The notes: generated by a model not told the origin, from the letters alone. Counted from the first letter of the stretch, positions 27,834-37,720 are shown. The stretch: DNA of 64,000 nt from Pectobacterium brasiliense (GCF_016950255.1 NZ_JACGFN010000001.1:1240001-1304000), one strand, 5' to 3'. Numbers and translations are program-made.

Positions 27834-28550
27834 ATGCAAACCAGAAAGATGTGTCTGGCGTTATCGCTATTGATGTCTACACCAGCGATAAGCGCCGGTA
27901 TCCCGGTATTTGATGCCGCCAGTAATACCGAGTCGATTAACCAATGGGTACAGAAACTCCAGCAATGGCAGGACACAGTCACCCATTATAAAAGCGAGCT
28001 TGATGCCTATAAGCAGCAATTAGCGACCGCAACAGGTATACGAAATATTCAGGGATTTCTCATCGATGCTAAAAACCTAAAAAACGATATCGAACATCTC
28101 CGTAAAAATAGTATTTCACTGGATGACCTGCTGACCAACTCAAACGGTTATTATTCTTCTGACCTTCAGCGCCTATATAACAAATATCACTCGTTTGATA
28201 TTTGTAATCAGTCCAGTTCATCGCAACGTTATCTTGAAAGTTGCAAACAACTTGTCCTCAATCAGGCAGTCTCAATTGAGAATACCAGCGATGTCCAAAA
28301 CAAGATTAATAGCACATTAAACGATATATCAGACTTATCCGACCGCATAGCCAACGCCAAAGACTCGAAAGAGTCACAGGACTTGGCTAACGCGGTGGCA
28401 GCCAAAAGCGTACAATTGAATGCATTAACCAGCCAATGGGAAATGTCAGTCAAGCAGGCTGAACAGCGTGCCGCGATGTTGACTCTACAGCGGCAAAAAG
28501 CATTCAATGAACAACAACTCGCCGCTCCGATTCCTGACTTTAATTATTGA
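27834..28550 (+). CDS. virB5: VirB5-like minor pilin
   Basis: 238 residues from ATG 27834 (GGAGGT upstream). Signal peptide to about SAG at residue 21, then FDAASN-ESINQWVQKLQQWQ and long helices as in the VirB5/TrbJ family. It should sit at the pilus tip and help in adhesion. Confidence 0.9.
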   Translation: MQTRKMCLALSLLMSTPAISAGIPVFDAASNTESINQWVQKLQQWQDTVTHYKSELDAYKQQLATATGIRNIQGFLIDAKNLKNDIEHLRKNSISLDDLLTNSNGYYSSDLQRLYNKYHSFDICNQSSSSQRYLESCKQLVLNQAVSIENTSDVQNKINSTLNDISDLSDRIANAKDSKESQDLANAVAAKSVQLNALTSQWEMSVKQAEQRAAMLTLQRQKAFNEQQLAAPIPDFNY

Positions 28551-28560
28551 GAGGGTAAGA

Positions 28561-28785
28561 ATGAAAACGTCACTTTGCATTTTTCCGATTATTTTAAGCT
28601 CATTATTTCTGGCGGGGTGTGACAACCCAAAATCAACGCAGTGGTACAAAGAACATCCGGATGAAATGAACCAGCGATATAAAGCGTGTGAATCATCCGG
28701 TGATGACTCCCAAGATTGCAAAAATGCACGAGAAGCGCGATTTGAACTCCGTCAGGAAAATGCCAAGGTTCCCGATTTGAATTAA
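28561..28785 (+). CDS. eexN: EexN-like entry-exclusion lipoprotein
   Basis: 74 residues from ATG 28561 (GAGAGGG upstream). Lipobox LFLAGC near residue 20. The body CxxP--TQWYK-HP-E---R---C---GDDSQDCKNAREA matches small EexN lipoproteins found between virB5 and virB6 in VirB-type systems. These reduce redundant transfer between cells that carry the same element. Confidence 0.88.
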   Translation: MKTSLCIFPIILSSLFLAGCDNPKSTQWYKEHPDEMNQRYKACESSGDDSQDCKNAREARFELRQENAKVPDLN

Positions 28786-28796
28786 AGGGGTCATCT

Positions 28797-29837
28797 ATGT
28801 CAGGTGGTATGTTTGTTGGAATGAACAACACGATCACTGACGGTTTACATGCCGTACTACGGGGACAAACCTCCGTGTACGGCGATATGGTAAGCGTTAT
28901 CGCCGTCAGTTCCTTCACGTTATTTGTCACGTATCGGGGTTATCAAACCCTGGCTGGAAAACTCCAAACGCCTGTAGAAGATGTCATATGGGATGTCGGG
29001 CGAATGTTATTAATCATGACATTCGTTTTAAATCTCGATGGCTGGCTGGATTTAGCCATTTCTTCCATTAACGGATTAACTGACGGCGTCAGCGGTGATG
29101 ACAATGTCTGGGTGTTACTGGATACCGTCTGGGCGAAAGCGCAAACGATAGGACAAAAGCTTTATCAACAGGATGATTCCACCTATGTAAAACTCAACGG
29201 CGGTATTGCCCAACTGCTGGTCTGGGGAGGTGCAATCGTCACTCTGCTATTTGGTTCGGCAGTTAACCTGTTAGCCGGAATTATCATTGTATTAATGACC
29301 ACCACTGCACCGTTATTTATTTTCTGCCTGCTGTATGGATTCCTTATTCCAATGTTTAACAACTGGCTGAAAATTATCTTCACGGTGATCCTGACGATTA
29401 TGTTTTCCGCGTTATCCATCAGGATTGTCATTAATTATCTCAATGGCTTATTAGATAAAGCGGTTAACTTTGCAGATAGCGCCAATATCATCACACTGGG
29501 TGTTCAGTGCTGCGTTGCGGGTGTTATTTCCGGCGTCATTATCTGGTTTTCAGCCAAAATCGCGAATGCATTAGGTGGCGTTGCCGTTCAAGCAGCACTA
29601 CAGGGTGCCGCTATGGGCGGCCTACGTGGGCTGGCGAAACCATCTTCTGACGTAGCGAAACCGGTCATGAAAGCCGGTGCGACAGGTGCGCGACTTGCGA
29701 CAAAAGCGGGCGTCAGCGCCGCTACTGCAACAGGTTCACTTATCGCCGCAGGCACCAGCAAAGCCCTATCCGCATGGCAAAAACGTGCGGCGTCTATCGA
29801 TAGCATGAAGCGTTTCAACCAACAGCGTAACCGCTAA
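28797..29837 (+). CDS. virB6: VirB6-like inner-membrane channel protein
   Basis: 346 residues with five or more membrane segments (for example LLVWGGAIVTLLFGSAVNLLAGIIIVLM near the middle) and a basic, Ala/Gly-rich C-terminal tail. Size and place after eexN fit TrbL/VirB6. Confidence 0.93.
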   Translation: MSGGMFVGMNNTITDGLHAVLRGQTSVYGDMVSVIAVSSFTLFVTYRGYQTLAGKLQTPVEDVIWDVGRMLLIMTFVLNLDGWLDLAISSINGLTDGVSGDDNVWVLLDTVWAKAQTIGQKLYQQDDSTYVKLNGGIAQLLVWGGAIVTLLFGSAVNLLAGIIIVLMTTTAPLFIFCLLYGFLIPMFNNWLKIIFTVILTIMFSALSIRIVINYLNGLLDKAVNFADSANIITLGVQCCVAGVISGVIIWFSAKIANALGGVAVQAALQGAAMGGLRGLAKPSSDVAKPVMKAGATGARLATKAGVSAATATGSLIAAGTSKALSAWQKRAASIDSMKRFNQQRNR

Positions 29838-29924
29838 TCTCCTCCTAACGCAGTCTCTCCACCGCGTGCCGTGGCAACCGCCGCCGGTACGGCATTTCTG
29901 TCTTCGACAAACACAGGAATCAAT

Positions 29925-30065
29925 ATGAAATCCAGCCTCATCTTTCTGATGCTATGCGTCCTCATGGGCTGCGCACAGCGTCAGCACGATCTCCCGCCAG
30001 TATCTGGCGATCCCCAACCGGTTAATTCTCCCGCGATTATTCAGGAGCTGACAAAGCATGTCTGA
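29925..30065 (+). CDS. virB7: VirB7-like lipoprotein
   Basis: 46 residues from ATG 29925. Signal with lipobox LMGC, then a short Pro-rich mature part. Size, lipobox and position between virB6 and virB8 support the call. It would stabilise VirB9 in the outer-membrane core. The end overlaps virB8 by 8 bp. Confidence 0.85.
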   Translation: MKSSLIFLMLCVLMGCAQRQHDLPPVSGDPQPVNSPAIIQELTKHV

Positions 30066-30741
30066 AACAGAAAGCATCATTGCGTCATCCCGCGCCTTTG
30101 AATCTGTCCTGCTGGAAAAGGATGAACGGGAAAAAAAGATGGCGTGGCGAATAGCGGCCATAGGGTTTGCTCTGGCCGCAATGGCGATCACCGCACTGAT
30201 TATTCTGCTACCGCTGAAAACCACCGAAATCGAATTATGGTCGGTGGATAAACAGACCGGACGTTATGAATATATGACCCGGATTAAAGAGCAGAGTATT
30301 TCCGCAGAGAAAGCACTGGCTCAGGCGTTAGCGGCGCATTATGTCAGGCTCCGCGAGGGCTATAACTATTTTGCTCTCCAGCGCGATTACGACGATGTGC
30401 AGTTATTCAATAGCGACAGCGTGAACCGGGATTATCTCGACGGGTTTAACAGCAATCAGGCACCCGATATCATTTTCAATAAAGCGGAATATGTCGTGTC
30501 TATTGACATTATTTCCAACGTTCACGCGACTGCTACAGCACCTGACCATCTGGCGACTCTACGCATTAAACGGACTATCCGCCGCATTGTCGATAACTCG
30601 GTTAAAACAGATGTCTGGAATATCCGACTGACTTATCGCTATCTCCCCCGCAAACAACTCACAGACAGCCAGCGAGAAGTGAACCCGCTGGGGTTCATCG
30701 TGACCAGCTATCAACGCGATAAAGAACTAAGGGGCGAATAA
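30058..30741 (+). CDS. virB8: VirB8-like assembly protein
   Basis: 227 residues: cytosolic N terminus, single membrane segment (IAAIGFALAAMAITALIILL), then a periplasmic NTF2-like domain with VREGYNYFALQRDYD and LTYRYLPRKQLTDSQREVNPLGF near the end. It nucleates the VirB complex. Confidence 0.94.
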   Translation: MSETESIIASSRAFESVLLEKDEREKKMAWRIAAIGFALAAMAITALIILLPLKTTEIELWSVDKQTGRYEYMTRIKEQSISAEKALAQALAAHYVRLREGYNYFALQRDYDDVQLFNSDSVNRDYLDGFNSNQAPDIIFNKAEYVVSIDIISNVHATATAPDHLATLRIKRTIRRIVDNSVKTDVWNIRLTYRYLPRKQLTDSQREVNPLGFIVTSYQRDKELRGE

Positions 30742-31631
30742 TGCTGAAAACAACCGTGATCTTGTGTCTCCTTCTGATGTCATCCACAGCCTGGAGCGCG
30801 GCGATACCGCGCAGCAGCACGTATGACAGCCGAATGCAGAATGTCACCTATAACAGCCAAAATGCGACTATCGTCAACACCCGCCCCGGCTACCTCACCA
30901 CACTCCTGTTTGATGACGATGAAGAAGTCATCGACGCGCAGGCGGGGTTTCCTAAGGGCTGGAAAGTCACAAAAAGCGATAACCGGGTCGGTATCAGCCC
31001 AAACCCTATCACCCAGCCGGTAACCGATGATAACGGCAACAACGTCAATAAAGTGTTTCTGCCAACGGCGAGCGAGTGGAGAACCAATCTCTTTGTCGTG
31101 ACATCGAAGCGCGATTACAGTCTGGAACTGAACGTACTGGAGAATGACTCGCCTTCACAGGCCTTTATTATTCGTTTTCGCTATCCGGATGTCGAGCGCA
31201 GGCGATCAGAGGCAGCCAGCGCAGCGCGTCTGAAACTCCTGCGTGAAACACAGGAAAAGCAGCAGATAGAAACGGCATTTGAGCAGTCAACCACGCCGCG
31301 TAACTGGCTCTATACCAAGCGAGTCGCAGCCGGTTCAACGTCCATTGCACCGGATTTCGCTTACGATGATGGCCGCTTTATCTATCTCGGTTTTTCTCCC
31401 GTCAAAATCCTTCCATCGATCTTCCGGATCATTAACGGGCAGGAACAGACCGTAACACCCCGCATAGCCAAACATGGAAACTACACAGTCGTCGTCGTGC
31501 GTGCGCTGTCGCCACAGTTGGTGTTGCGCTACGGCAGCGCGGTGGTCGGGATTGAGAATACATCATTTGGCAACGCCACCGTTGGCAGCGGTGACACCGT
31601 TTCACCTGTCGTTACGCTGGAGGCTAAATGA
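30741..31631 (+). CDS. virB9: VirB9-like outer-membrane core protein
   Basis: 296 residues, signal peptide ending SAWSA, N-terminal region with FDDDEEV and FPKGWKV, C-terminal domain with PDFAYDDGRFIYLGF, typical of VirB9/TrbG/CagX. Starts on the last base of the virB8 stop; its own stop overlaps virB10. Confidence 0.95.
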   Translation: MLKTTVILCLLLMSSTAWSAAIPRSSTYDSRMQNVTYNSQNATIVNTRPGYLTTLLFDDDEEVIDAQAGFPKGWKVTKSDNRVGISPNPITQPVTDDNGNNVNKVFLPTASEWRTNLFVVTSKRDYSLELNVLENDSPSQAFIIRFRYPDVERRRSEAASAARLKLLRETQEKQQIETAFEQSTTPRNWLYTKRVAAGSTSIAPDFAYDDGRFIYLGFSPVKILPSIFRIINGQEQTVTPRIAKHGNYTVVVVRALSPQLVLRYGSAVVGIENTSFGNATVGSGDTVSPVVTLEAK

Positions 31632-32851
31632 CTGATAAATCCATCCCAGAAACAACGGAAAAAACTGTGGCAGAGCTGGAGGCTGAAGCCCGTGAACGCG
31701 CCCGTTCAGCGATGGCGAGTCAGGCACCAGAGCAAAACACACCTCCCGGCCAACCTGAAGTGACCCGCTTCAAAAAAGCCTCCAGCCGCCGGACGCTGCT
31801 GGTCAGCCTGCTGAGTCTGGGCGCACTGATTGCACTGGCATTGGGTGGAGATCGCTTCCTTGTCGCATTAAAGCAACGCGATAATAAGGCGGTTGAAACC
31901 CCAGCACCGCCATCAGCCAGTACAGGGCAACATGAGCGTAAAAACCTCGGTATGGACAACAATCCGTTCGGCCTGTTCAGCCAGGACAAACAGGAAACCG
32001 CAACAGATAATCACCCAATACAGACGGCATCACCGTCAGAGCCACCTGCTTTAAATAAGGCGGCGGCACTGGTCGATAGCCCAAGTAGTGCCGCTGAGTC
32101 CACACAACGCGGTAATACTCAGGCTTCACAAACTGCACCTTCCGGCACACAGAGCAAAGACACACCTGCGACCATGTCTGGCACAGAGACTAACGACGTC
32201 AATCCCGGTGTCGCAAAAGTGACCAGTGTCAGGCGGCTTGGTCTCGACCCCAATCTCTACCTACCGGTTGATCGTTATATTCCGTGCTCAATGATGCAGC
32301 GTTTTGTCTCTGACGTGGGTGGTCGTATTTCCTGCCTTATCGGCGAAGATGTCTACAGCGCTAACCATTACGTGAAGTTGCTCCCTGCCGGAACCGTCGC
32401 CAGAGGGTTCTACCGCACCGGGGCGCTGCAACATGGCCGGAGCCGGATGTTTGTCATCTGGACGGAATTACGCACACCGGAACCCGGTAGCCTGCAAATT
32501 CCGCTGGTTGATACCGAAGCCACCGGCCCGTTGGGTGAGGCTGGGATTAGCGGCTGGATTGATACCCATTTCTGGGAACGGTTCGGCAATGCGTTGATGT
32601 TGAGCACCGTACAGGACGTGGCGGCAGCCGCATCAGATTCAGCACCGGGGAAAGACCGCAATACCGACTACACCGAAAACACCCGCGCTGCCGCGTCAGA
32701 AATGGCGAAAACGGCGCTGGAAAACAGCATCAGTATCCCGCCCACGATGTACCTCAATCAGGGCGATGTGATCGGCATTATGACCGGTACGGATATCGAT
32801 TTCTCTTCCGTTTATCAACTACATCTAAAAAAGAGGTGGTATGAGCGCTGA
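31628..32851 (+). CDS. virB10: VirB10-like core-complex protein
   Basis: 407 residues. Cytosolic N terminus, membrane segment near residues 57-75 (LLVSLLSLGALIALALGG), low-complexity Ser/Thr/Pro stretch, then the TrbI-type C-terminal domain with YIPCSMMQRFVSDVGG and GFYRTGALQHGRSRMFVIW. It bridges both membranes and senses ATP use by VirB4/VirB11. Overlaps virB11 by 11 bp. Confidence 0.95.
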   Translation: MTDKSIPETTEKTVAELEAEARERARSAMASQAPEQNTPPGQPEVTRFKKASSRRTLLVSLLSLGALIALALGGDRFLVALKQRDNKAVETPAPPSASTGQHERKNLGMDNNPFGLFSQDKQETATDNHPIQTASPSEPPALNKAAALVDSPSSAAESTQRGNTQASQTAPSGTQSKDTPATMSGTETNDVNPGVAKVTSVRRLGLDPNLYLPVDRYIPCSMMQRFVSDVGGRISCLIGEDVYSANHYVKLLPAGTVARGFYRTGALQHGRSRMFVIWTELRTPEPGSLQIPLVDTEATGPLGEAGISGWIDTHFWERFGNALMLSTVQDVAAAASDSAPGKDRNTDYTENTRAAASEMAKTALENSISIPPTMYLNQGDVIGIMTGTDIDFSSVYQLHLKKRWYER

Positions 32852-33857
32852 AAACCTGTCGCTGGATTTTATGAAAACTCAGTTGTTCGGCGATTATCTC
32901 AAACTGGATGGCCTGACGGAAATTGCCATCAACCGCCCCGGAGAGATCCACACCAAAATAAACGGTCGATGGAAGAAGCATGATTCTCCGGTTACGTTGC
33001 GTCAGTGTCATGCGTTTGCCAAAGCGTTGGCCTCATGGAACGAGGACAATATCGATGATACCTCCCCAATCCTTTCCGCCACATTAGGATCAGGTGAACG
33101 TGTCCAGACCATTATTCCCCCGGCCTGTGAGCGGAATACCGTATCGATTACGCTGCGAAACCCGTCATTTGAGCAAAAAACACATCAGTCCTGGATTGAT
33201 GCCGGTTTTTATAACCGGATAGCGGGTAAGGAGAGAAACGAAAGCAAAGATGATGAACTGACCCGATGCTACAACAATGGTGATATTCCAAGCTTTATCG
33301 AAAAGGCCGTTGAGTACGGTAAAACGATCTTTATTGTTGGTGAAACCGGCTCCGGTAAAACCACCTATATGAAGACGTTGCTGCACTATATTCCGCCACA
33401 TCTCAGGCTAACCACGATTGAAGATAATCCCGAAATCCGTTTTTACCATCACGCCAATTATGTGCATCTGTTTTACCCGGCAGATGCCGGAGATGATGCG
33501 ATTATCACGCCCGGTCGATTAATTCGGGCAAATTATCGAATGAATCCGGATCGGATTCTGCTGGCGGAAATTCGTGGACGGGAAGCGTGGGACGCGCTGA
33601 AAATTATCGGTTCAGGGCATGAAGGCCTTATCACTTCCCTGCACGCAGGCAGTCCGGAAGAATGTATAGAAGGGATCATTGACCGCTGCTATGAGAACCC
33701 TGACTGCAAAAATATCCCGTTCGATGTGTTGTTACGCAAGGTGCTTAAATGCGTGGATATCATCGTCAGCGTAGATATTCACGGTGATATCCGTCGGATG
33801 GGGGATATTTATTTCAAACCGATACACCTTCATCAAATGAAAGAAACCTTCAGATAA
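32841..33857 (+). CDS. virB11: VirB11-like hexameric ATPase
   Basis: 338 residues. Walker A GETGSGKTTYMK, Asp box TTIEDNPEI, Walker B RILLAEIRG, His box TSLHAGSPEECI. It switches the machine between pilus assembly and DNA export. Last gene with clear overlap in the virB operon; the next gene starts 43 bp later. Confidence 0.96.
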   Translation: MSAENLSLDFMKTQLFGDYLKLDGLTEIAINRPGEIHTKINGRWKKHDSPVTLRQCHAFAKALASWNEDNIDDTSPILSATLGSGERVQTIIPPACERNTVSITLRNPSFEQKTHQSWIDAGFYNRIAGKERNESKDDELTRCYNNGDIPSFIEKAVEYGKTIFIVGETGSGKTTYMKTLLHYIPPHLRLTTIEDNPEIRFYHHANYVHLFYPADAGDDAIITPGRLIRANYRMNPDRILLAEIRGREAWDALKIIGSGHEGLITSLHAGSPEECIEGIIDRCYENPDCKNIPFDVLLRKVLKCVDIIVSVDIHGDIRRMGDIYFKPIHLHQMKETFR

Positions 33858-33900
33858 AAAATAGCTAAATCACTTGTTATTTCCAATAAAGGTATTTGAT

Positions 33901-34203
33901 ATGAAAACGATCCTATTCACCGCCTGCCTTTTCTGCATGAATTTACTACTGCCCTCTATCGTAATGGCCGCTGATGCCTGTGAGATTGTTTTATGTCTGT
34001 ACGGTAAAGCAACCGGTAACGGCGGAGGAAATGAATGTCAGTCCGCTGAACATTCCTTCTTTACTATTGTGAAAAAGAACAGACACGGATTTCACCCTAG
34101 CCGTACTGCCGATGCCCGAAAAGCCTTATTACTCGAATGCAAATCAGTCGACCCCAAAATTATCGACCAGATAATTAATAAATTTGGCCGCGTGCGTAAC
34201 TGA
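33901..34203 (+). CDS. TrbM/KikA-like periplasmic protein
   Basis: 100 residues from ATG 33901 (AAAGGT upstream). Signal peptide ending VMAAD. Cys pairs and ACEIVLCLYGKATGNGGG---C fit TrbM/KikA/MpfK proteins, which sit near the end of transfer operons and are exported; exact role unknown. Confidence 0.8.
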   Translation: MKTILFTACLFCMNLLLPSIVMAADACEIVLCLYGKATGNGGGNECQSAEHSFFTIVKKNRHGFHPSRTADARKALLLECKSVDPKIIDQIINKFGRVRN

Positions 34204-34928
34204 ATTCAAAGAAAAACGGTAATAGCAATATCGGGATTATTACCGTTCCTCCTGTCAGCTCTGGATGGAAAACTCGACACCGATCGTGACGGTTTTAGGC
34301 TTTTAAATTTATGCGAATAGCAGAAATTTAAAAGTGGCGTAAGGCGAGTAAATTCTATTTCGCAGAAATAGCTAATTTGCGTCGCTGAACCCATCTGCAA
34401 ACAGCCGCGCCCACGCGGATTTTGCAGGCCGGGGGGAGCCGAATAAATTTCGCCGCCCCAGCGAGCGAAAAGCTATCGCCCACGATAGCGGTTTATTTGG
34501 GGGGCTTGCCCCGCACACCGTCGCAGCTAAGTCTCCGGCCAAAAGCCGGTAGCGTGGCGCGACCACCCGCTTTGAAGGCGTTTTCCCATTTTTTCGCTTG
34601 GCCGGAACGGACAAAAGAAAAAATAGGCGAAAAACGGCGTCTCAAAGGGGGTGGTCGCGCGTAGCGGGCGACGGTGTGCCGCCTTTGACCTTGGGGGTTT
34701 TGGCGCGGCGTCCAGCCACGACATTACCCCCATGTGACAGGGAATAAGGGCGTCCAGCCCGCATGTACTGGCGCACGCCGTTTAGTGCAGGGAAGCATGC
34801 TTTCCTGCACATGGCCGCACAGCGGCCACCTTCTTCGCCCCAGACGTTCGCCCCGCCTTTTCGCCCAACACCGTGGGGCGAATTGATGGGGCGATGCGTT
34901 GGGGCGAGTCGCGGACAAAGGAGGCACC
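34204..34928. other. oriT: GC-rich candidate origin of transfer (oriT) region upstream of mobB
   Basis: 725 bp. The base composition changes sharply to GC-rich and the stretch holds large inverted repeats but no credible gene (frames there overlap on both strands and lack ribosome sites). It lies directly upstream of the coupling-protein and relaxase genes, the place of oriT in CloDF13 and ICEKp1. The key structure is at 34514-34678 (separate entry). A second hairpin with GCATGCTTTCCTGC-like pairing lies near 34783-34807. The plus-strand end also contains the mobB ribosome site. Confidence 0.7.
34514..34678. repeat. oriT: 165-bp interrupted inverted repeat with CloDF13-like nic sequences
   Basis: Outer arms CACACCGTCGC (34514-34524) and GCGACGGTGTG (34668-34678). 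Inner arms GCGCGACCACCC with TTTGA (34557-34574) and TCAAAGGGGGTGGTCGCGC (34642-34660). Each inner arm carries GGGTGGTCGCG (34649-34659 on plus, 34568-34558 on minus). This differs at one of eleven bases from the CloDF13 nick sequence GGGTG/GTCGGG as I recall it. Confidence 0.65.
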
Positions 34929-36791
34929 ATGATGTTAAATAAGCTTGCCATTTCACTGTCGCCGATAGTAAATGGTGTGCTGTCCTTTATTGATGTTATG
35001 CAACAGCATCAATTGATGCTGGCGCTATTATCGGGCCTGACTCTGCCGTTTTTCGCTTCAATGAAAATCGACGATCGGCAGAAAGCCCCGTTATGGAAAA
35101 AGTTGATCATTACTTTTTCCCTGCTGTGTTTCCTGTTTGGCACAGTCGGCCCCTTACTTATTAGCGTTTTCAGGTGGCTTTATAACGTTCGGATACTTAC
35201 CCGCATTCCCATTCTGGACTGGTCAATATTAATTATATTTACCGTGGCAGGGCTTATTCTCCATATTAGTCTGCGTCGGGCATTAACGCCTGAACTGGAT
35301 AAAATAAAAAAACGACTCATCAAAAAGACCAGTCTTGAACGGGAATTACGCACCGATGTTCGCACGGTAAAATCCCTGCTGCCGGAAACGCTGCATTATA
35401 ATCCGCTGGATTATATCAACCTAAATAAGGGTATTTTTATCGGGATAGACCGTGATGAAAAACCGATGTATCTCCCGTTAAAAGACTGGCAAAGACAACA
35501 TGCAGATATTATCGGCACCACCGGAGCCGGTAAAGGTGTAGCAACCGGTATATTGCTTTACCAAAGTATCCTGGCTGGTGAAGGTGTATTTATTATGGAC
35601 CCAAAAGATGATGAATGGGCACCGCATCTTTATCGCAAGGCCTGCGAGGATGCAGGCAAACCCTTTGCCTTAATTGACCTGCGAAAACCGCAATACCAAT
35701 TAAATCTGATTGAAAATATTACACCTGACGAACTAGAGGAATTGTTTGTTGCGGGATTCAGCTTGGCGGAAAAAGGTCAGGAATCCGATTTTTATCGTAT
35801 CGACGACCGAAAAGCGGCACGTATGGCGGCACAATTTGTCAGCAGTCATACATATTCGACTATCCGCGATATTTATAACGGCGAATATGTTCAAGGTATC
35901 GCGGGGGATATCAAAGCCTTTTTCGGCAAGATTGAAGAGCTGGCGTTGCTCAATGCCATCAACGCGCCGACAGGATTTTCACTCCAATCGGTTTTTGATG
36001 AAGGTGGCTGCTGCTATGTCATCGGCTCAATGCGCAATAGCAAGATTATCACCGCCCAGCGAATGCTGCTGGTACGACTTTACCAATTAGCAGAACGACG
36101 TGACCGGGTAAAAGAAACGCCCCGTCCCATAGCCATCTTTCTCGACGAACTGAAATACCATCTGTCAAAACCAGCGCTGGAGGGGTTAGGCGCAGCACGG
36201 GATAAAGGCGTACATATCATCATGGCCCATCAGTCCGTCGCCGATTTGAAAGACTGCCCAGCGGATTTAAAAGGCGATGCAGTTGTCGGTGCAGTCGTTG
36301 AAAACGCTAAATTCAAGCTGGTATACCGCGTTATGGACCCGGATACAGCGGAATGGGTAGCGAGAATGTCTGGCACCGTCTTAGTGGATGATGAAATCCG
36401 CAAAGCCAAAACTGATGCCGTACTGACGGAAACCATCGACGGTGAACGAACTATCAGACAGGCAGAGCGTTTCTTTATCGACAGCAATATGATCCTGAAC
36501 CTGCCCGACTTTGTCAGCTTTATCTTTACGACGAGAACGCTTCCCTCCGCCTCACTGATTTCCCCCATTAAGGTACAAAAACGCGAACTGGAGATCTATT
36601 CCGTGTCTCCGGATATTGCCGCGTCGGCAGTACCGGCAAAAATTGCGCTGGACTTCGACGAGGAAGGAGCGACATCCGCTTCAACAACCAATGTCGCGGC
36701 AACCCAGCCTGATCTTTTCTTTGAAGGGGAAAGTAAATCAGCAAAACCGAGATCTGATGATGACGAAACACCATCCTTGCTCAATTTTTAG
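34929..36791 (+). CDS. mobB: MobB/VirD4-like type IV coupling protein
   Basis: 620 residues from ATG 34929, which has GGAGG 4 nt upstream (a second ATG follows at 34932). Two to three N-terminal membrane segments (residues about 30-120), Walker A GTTGAGKGVATG, and Walker B IFLDELKYHL. The acidic C-terminal tail is Ser/Asp-rich. It binds the relaxosome and hands DNA to the VirB channel. Next to a MOB-C relaxase this is the MobB type. 9 bp separate it from mobC. Confidence 0.93.
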   Translation: MMLNKLAISLSPIVNGVLSFIDVMQQHQLMLALLSGLTLPFFASMKIDDRQKAPLWKKLIITFSLLCFLFGTVGPLLISVFRWLYNVRILTRIPILDWSILIIFTVAGLILHISLRRALTPELDKIKKRLIKKTSLERELRTDVRTVKSLLPETLHYNPLDYINLNKGIFIGIDRDEKPMYLPLKDWQRQHADIIGTTGAGKGVATGILLYQSILAGEGVFIMDPKDDEWAPHLYRKACEDAGKPFALIDLRKPQYQLNLIENITPDELEELFVAGFSLAEKGQESDFYRIDDRKAARMAAQFVSSHTYSTIRDIYNGEYVQGIAGDIKAFFGKIEELALLNAINAPTGFSLQSVFDEGGCCYVIGSMRNSKIITAQRMLLVRLYQLAERRDRVKETPRPIAIFLDELKYHLSKPALEGLGAARDKGVHIIMAHQSVADLKDCPADLKGDAVVGAVVENAKFKLVYRVMDPDTAEWVARMSGTVLVDDEIRKAKTDAVLTETIDGERTIRQAERFFIDSNMILNLPDFVSFIFTTRTLPSASLISPIKVQKRELEIYSVSPDIAASAVPAKIALDFDEEGATSASTTNVAATQPDLFFEGESKSAKPRSDDDETPSLLNF

Positions 36792-36799
36792 GAGGCATA

Positions 36800-37546
36800 A
36801 TGCTTATCGCCACGCATAGCGAGCGCACCGCCCGCAACAGCGAAAAGATAAAAAGGCTGCTGAATTTCCTGAAGGAAGAAACCTACAGCGACTTTAAAAC
36901 GCTGATGCTGCTGTTTGGCTTCAGGGATCACAAATCGCTGTATACTCTGCTGACAAAAACTGAACGAATGGGGTTAATACAAAAGCATGTTTTTGAATCA
37001 CGGACGATGAAAATGTCGTTGTGGGGCATAACCAGCGACGGACTGGCTATCGTTTTAACGCCGGGCGATGACATTTTCCCGGCACGCTTTGAACCGTCAA
37101 AAATCACTGGCTGGACGCTGGAGCACCACCTTGATAATCAGGTGGCTCGGCTGATTCTGGAGAAAAAAGGCGCATCCGGATGGGTAAACGGCGATCGCTC
37201 AACGTTCCTCAGCCAGTATCAGGTCAAACACCGTCCGGATGGACTCATCACACTCCCTGACGGACAGGTCATCGCAGTAGAAACCGAGCGCCGCCTGAAG
37301 ACCAAAGCCCGCTATCAGTCGATTATCGCCAGCCACTTACTGGCCCGGACGCAGAAACACTGGATTTACGTCTTTTATATCGTACCGGACCTACAGAAAA
37401 AACGCGCCCTTGAACTGCTGTTTGGCAGCGTCAAACACGTCATCGTTAACCATCAATCTATCCCTCTGGAAGCACGTCACCGCAATGTTTTTCGTATTTA
37501 TACTCTCGACGAGCTGCGACAACTGGAGCCGAGGCAATATTCATAA
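36800..37546 (+). CDS. mobC: MobC, MOB-C family relaxase
   Basis: 248 residues, close to the 243 of CloDF13 MobC. N-terminal winged-helix-like part (TYSDFKTLMLLFGFRDHKSLYTLL), then a nuclease-like core with HRPDGLITLPDGQVIAVETERR, the D-(x)n-E-x-E/K pattern of restriction-endonuclease-like folds described for this relaxase class. It would nick oriT in the preceding region. Strong ribosome site AGGAGG. A diverged copy of its last 25 residues lies at about 39620-39716. Confidence 0.88.
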   Translation: MLIATHSERTARNSEKIKRLLNFLKEETYSDFKTLMLLFGFRDHKSLYTLLTKTERMGLIQKHVFESRTMKMSLWGITSDGLAIVLTPGDDIFPARFEPSKITGWTLEHHLDNQVARLILEKKGASGWVNGDRSTFLSQYQVKHRPDGLITLPDGQVIAVETERRLKTKARYQSIIASHLLARTQKHWIYVFYIVPDLQKKRALELLFGSVKHVIVNHQSIPLEARHRNVFRIYTLDELRQLEPRQYS

Positions 37547-37720
37547 GCTGGACTGGCGCTGCCAAATTTTATGGGCGGCTAAGAGCGAGGAGCGGACGTT
37601 GCCGTTATCCTCAAATTTTGATGACTGTATGACTCAAATCTTGGTGTATTGATCAACAGAGGGCATGTCCATTGCCGATACATCTGTTTTGAGGCTACAC
37701 AGTCAATCTGAGCCCGTTCA
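37547..37720. other. Intergenic segment after mobC
   Basis: No gene seen; marks the end of the conjugation backbone and the start of variable cargo. Confidence 0.4.

Noticed and set aside
34372..34956. Several Pro/Arg-rich frames on both strands in the region before mobB
   Set aside because: High GC removes stop codons; frames overlap each other, span the inverted repeats and lack ribosome sites. Better explained as oriT.
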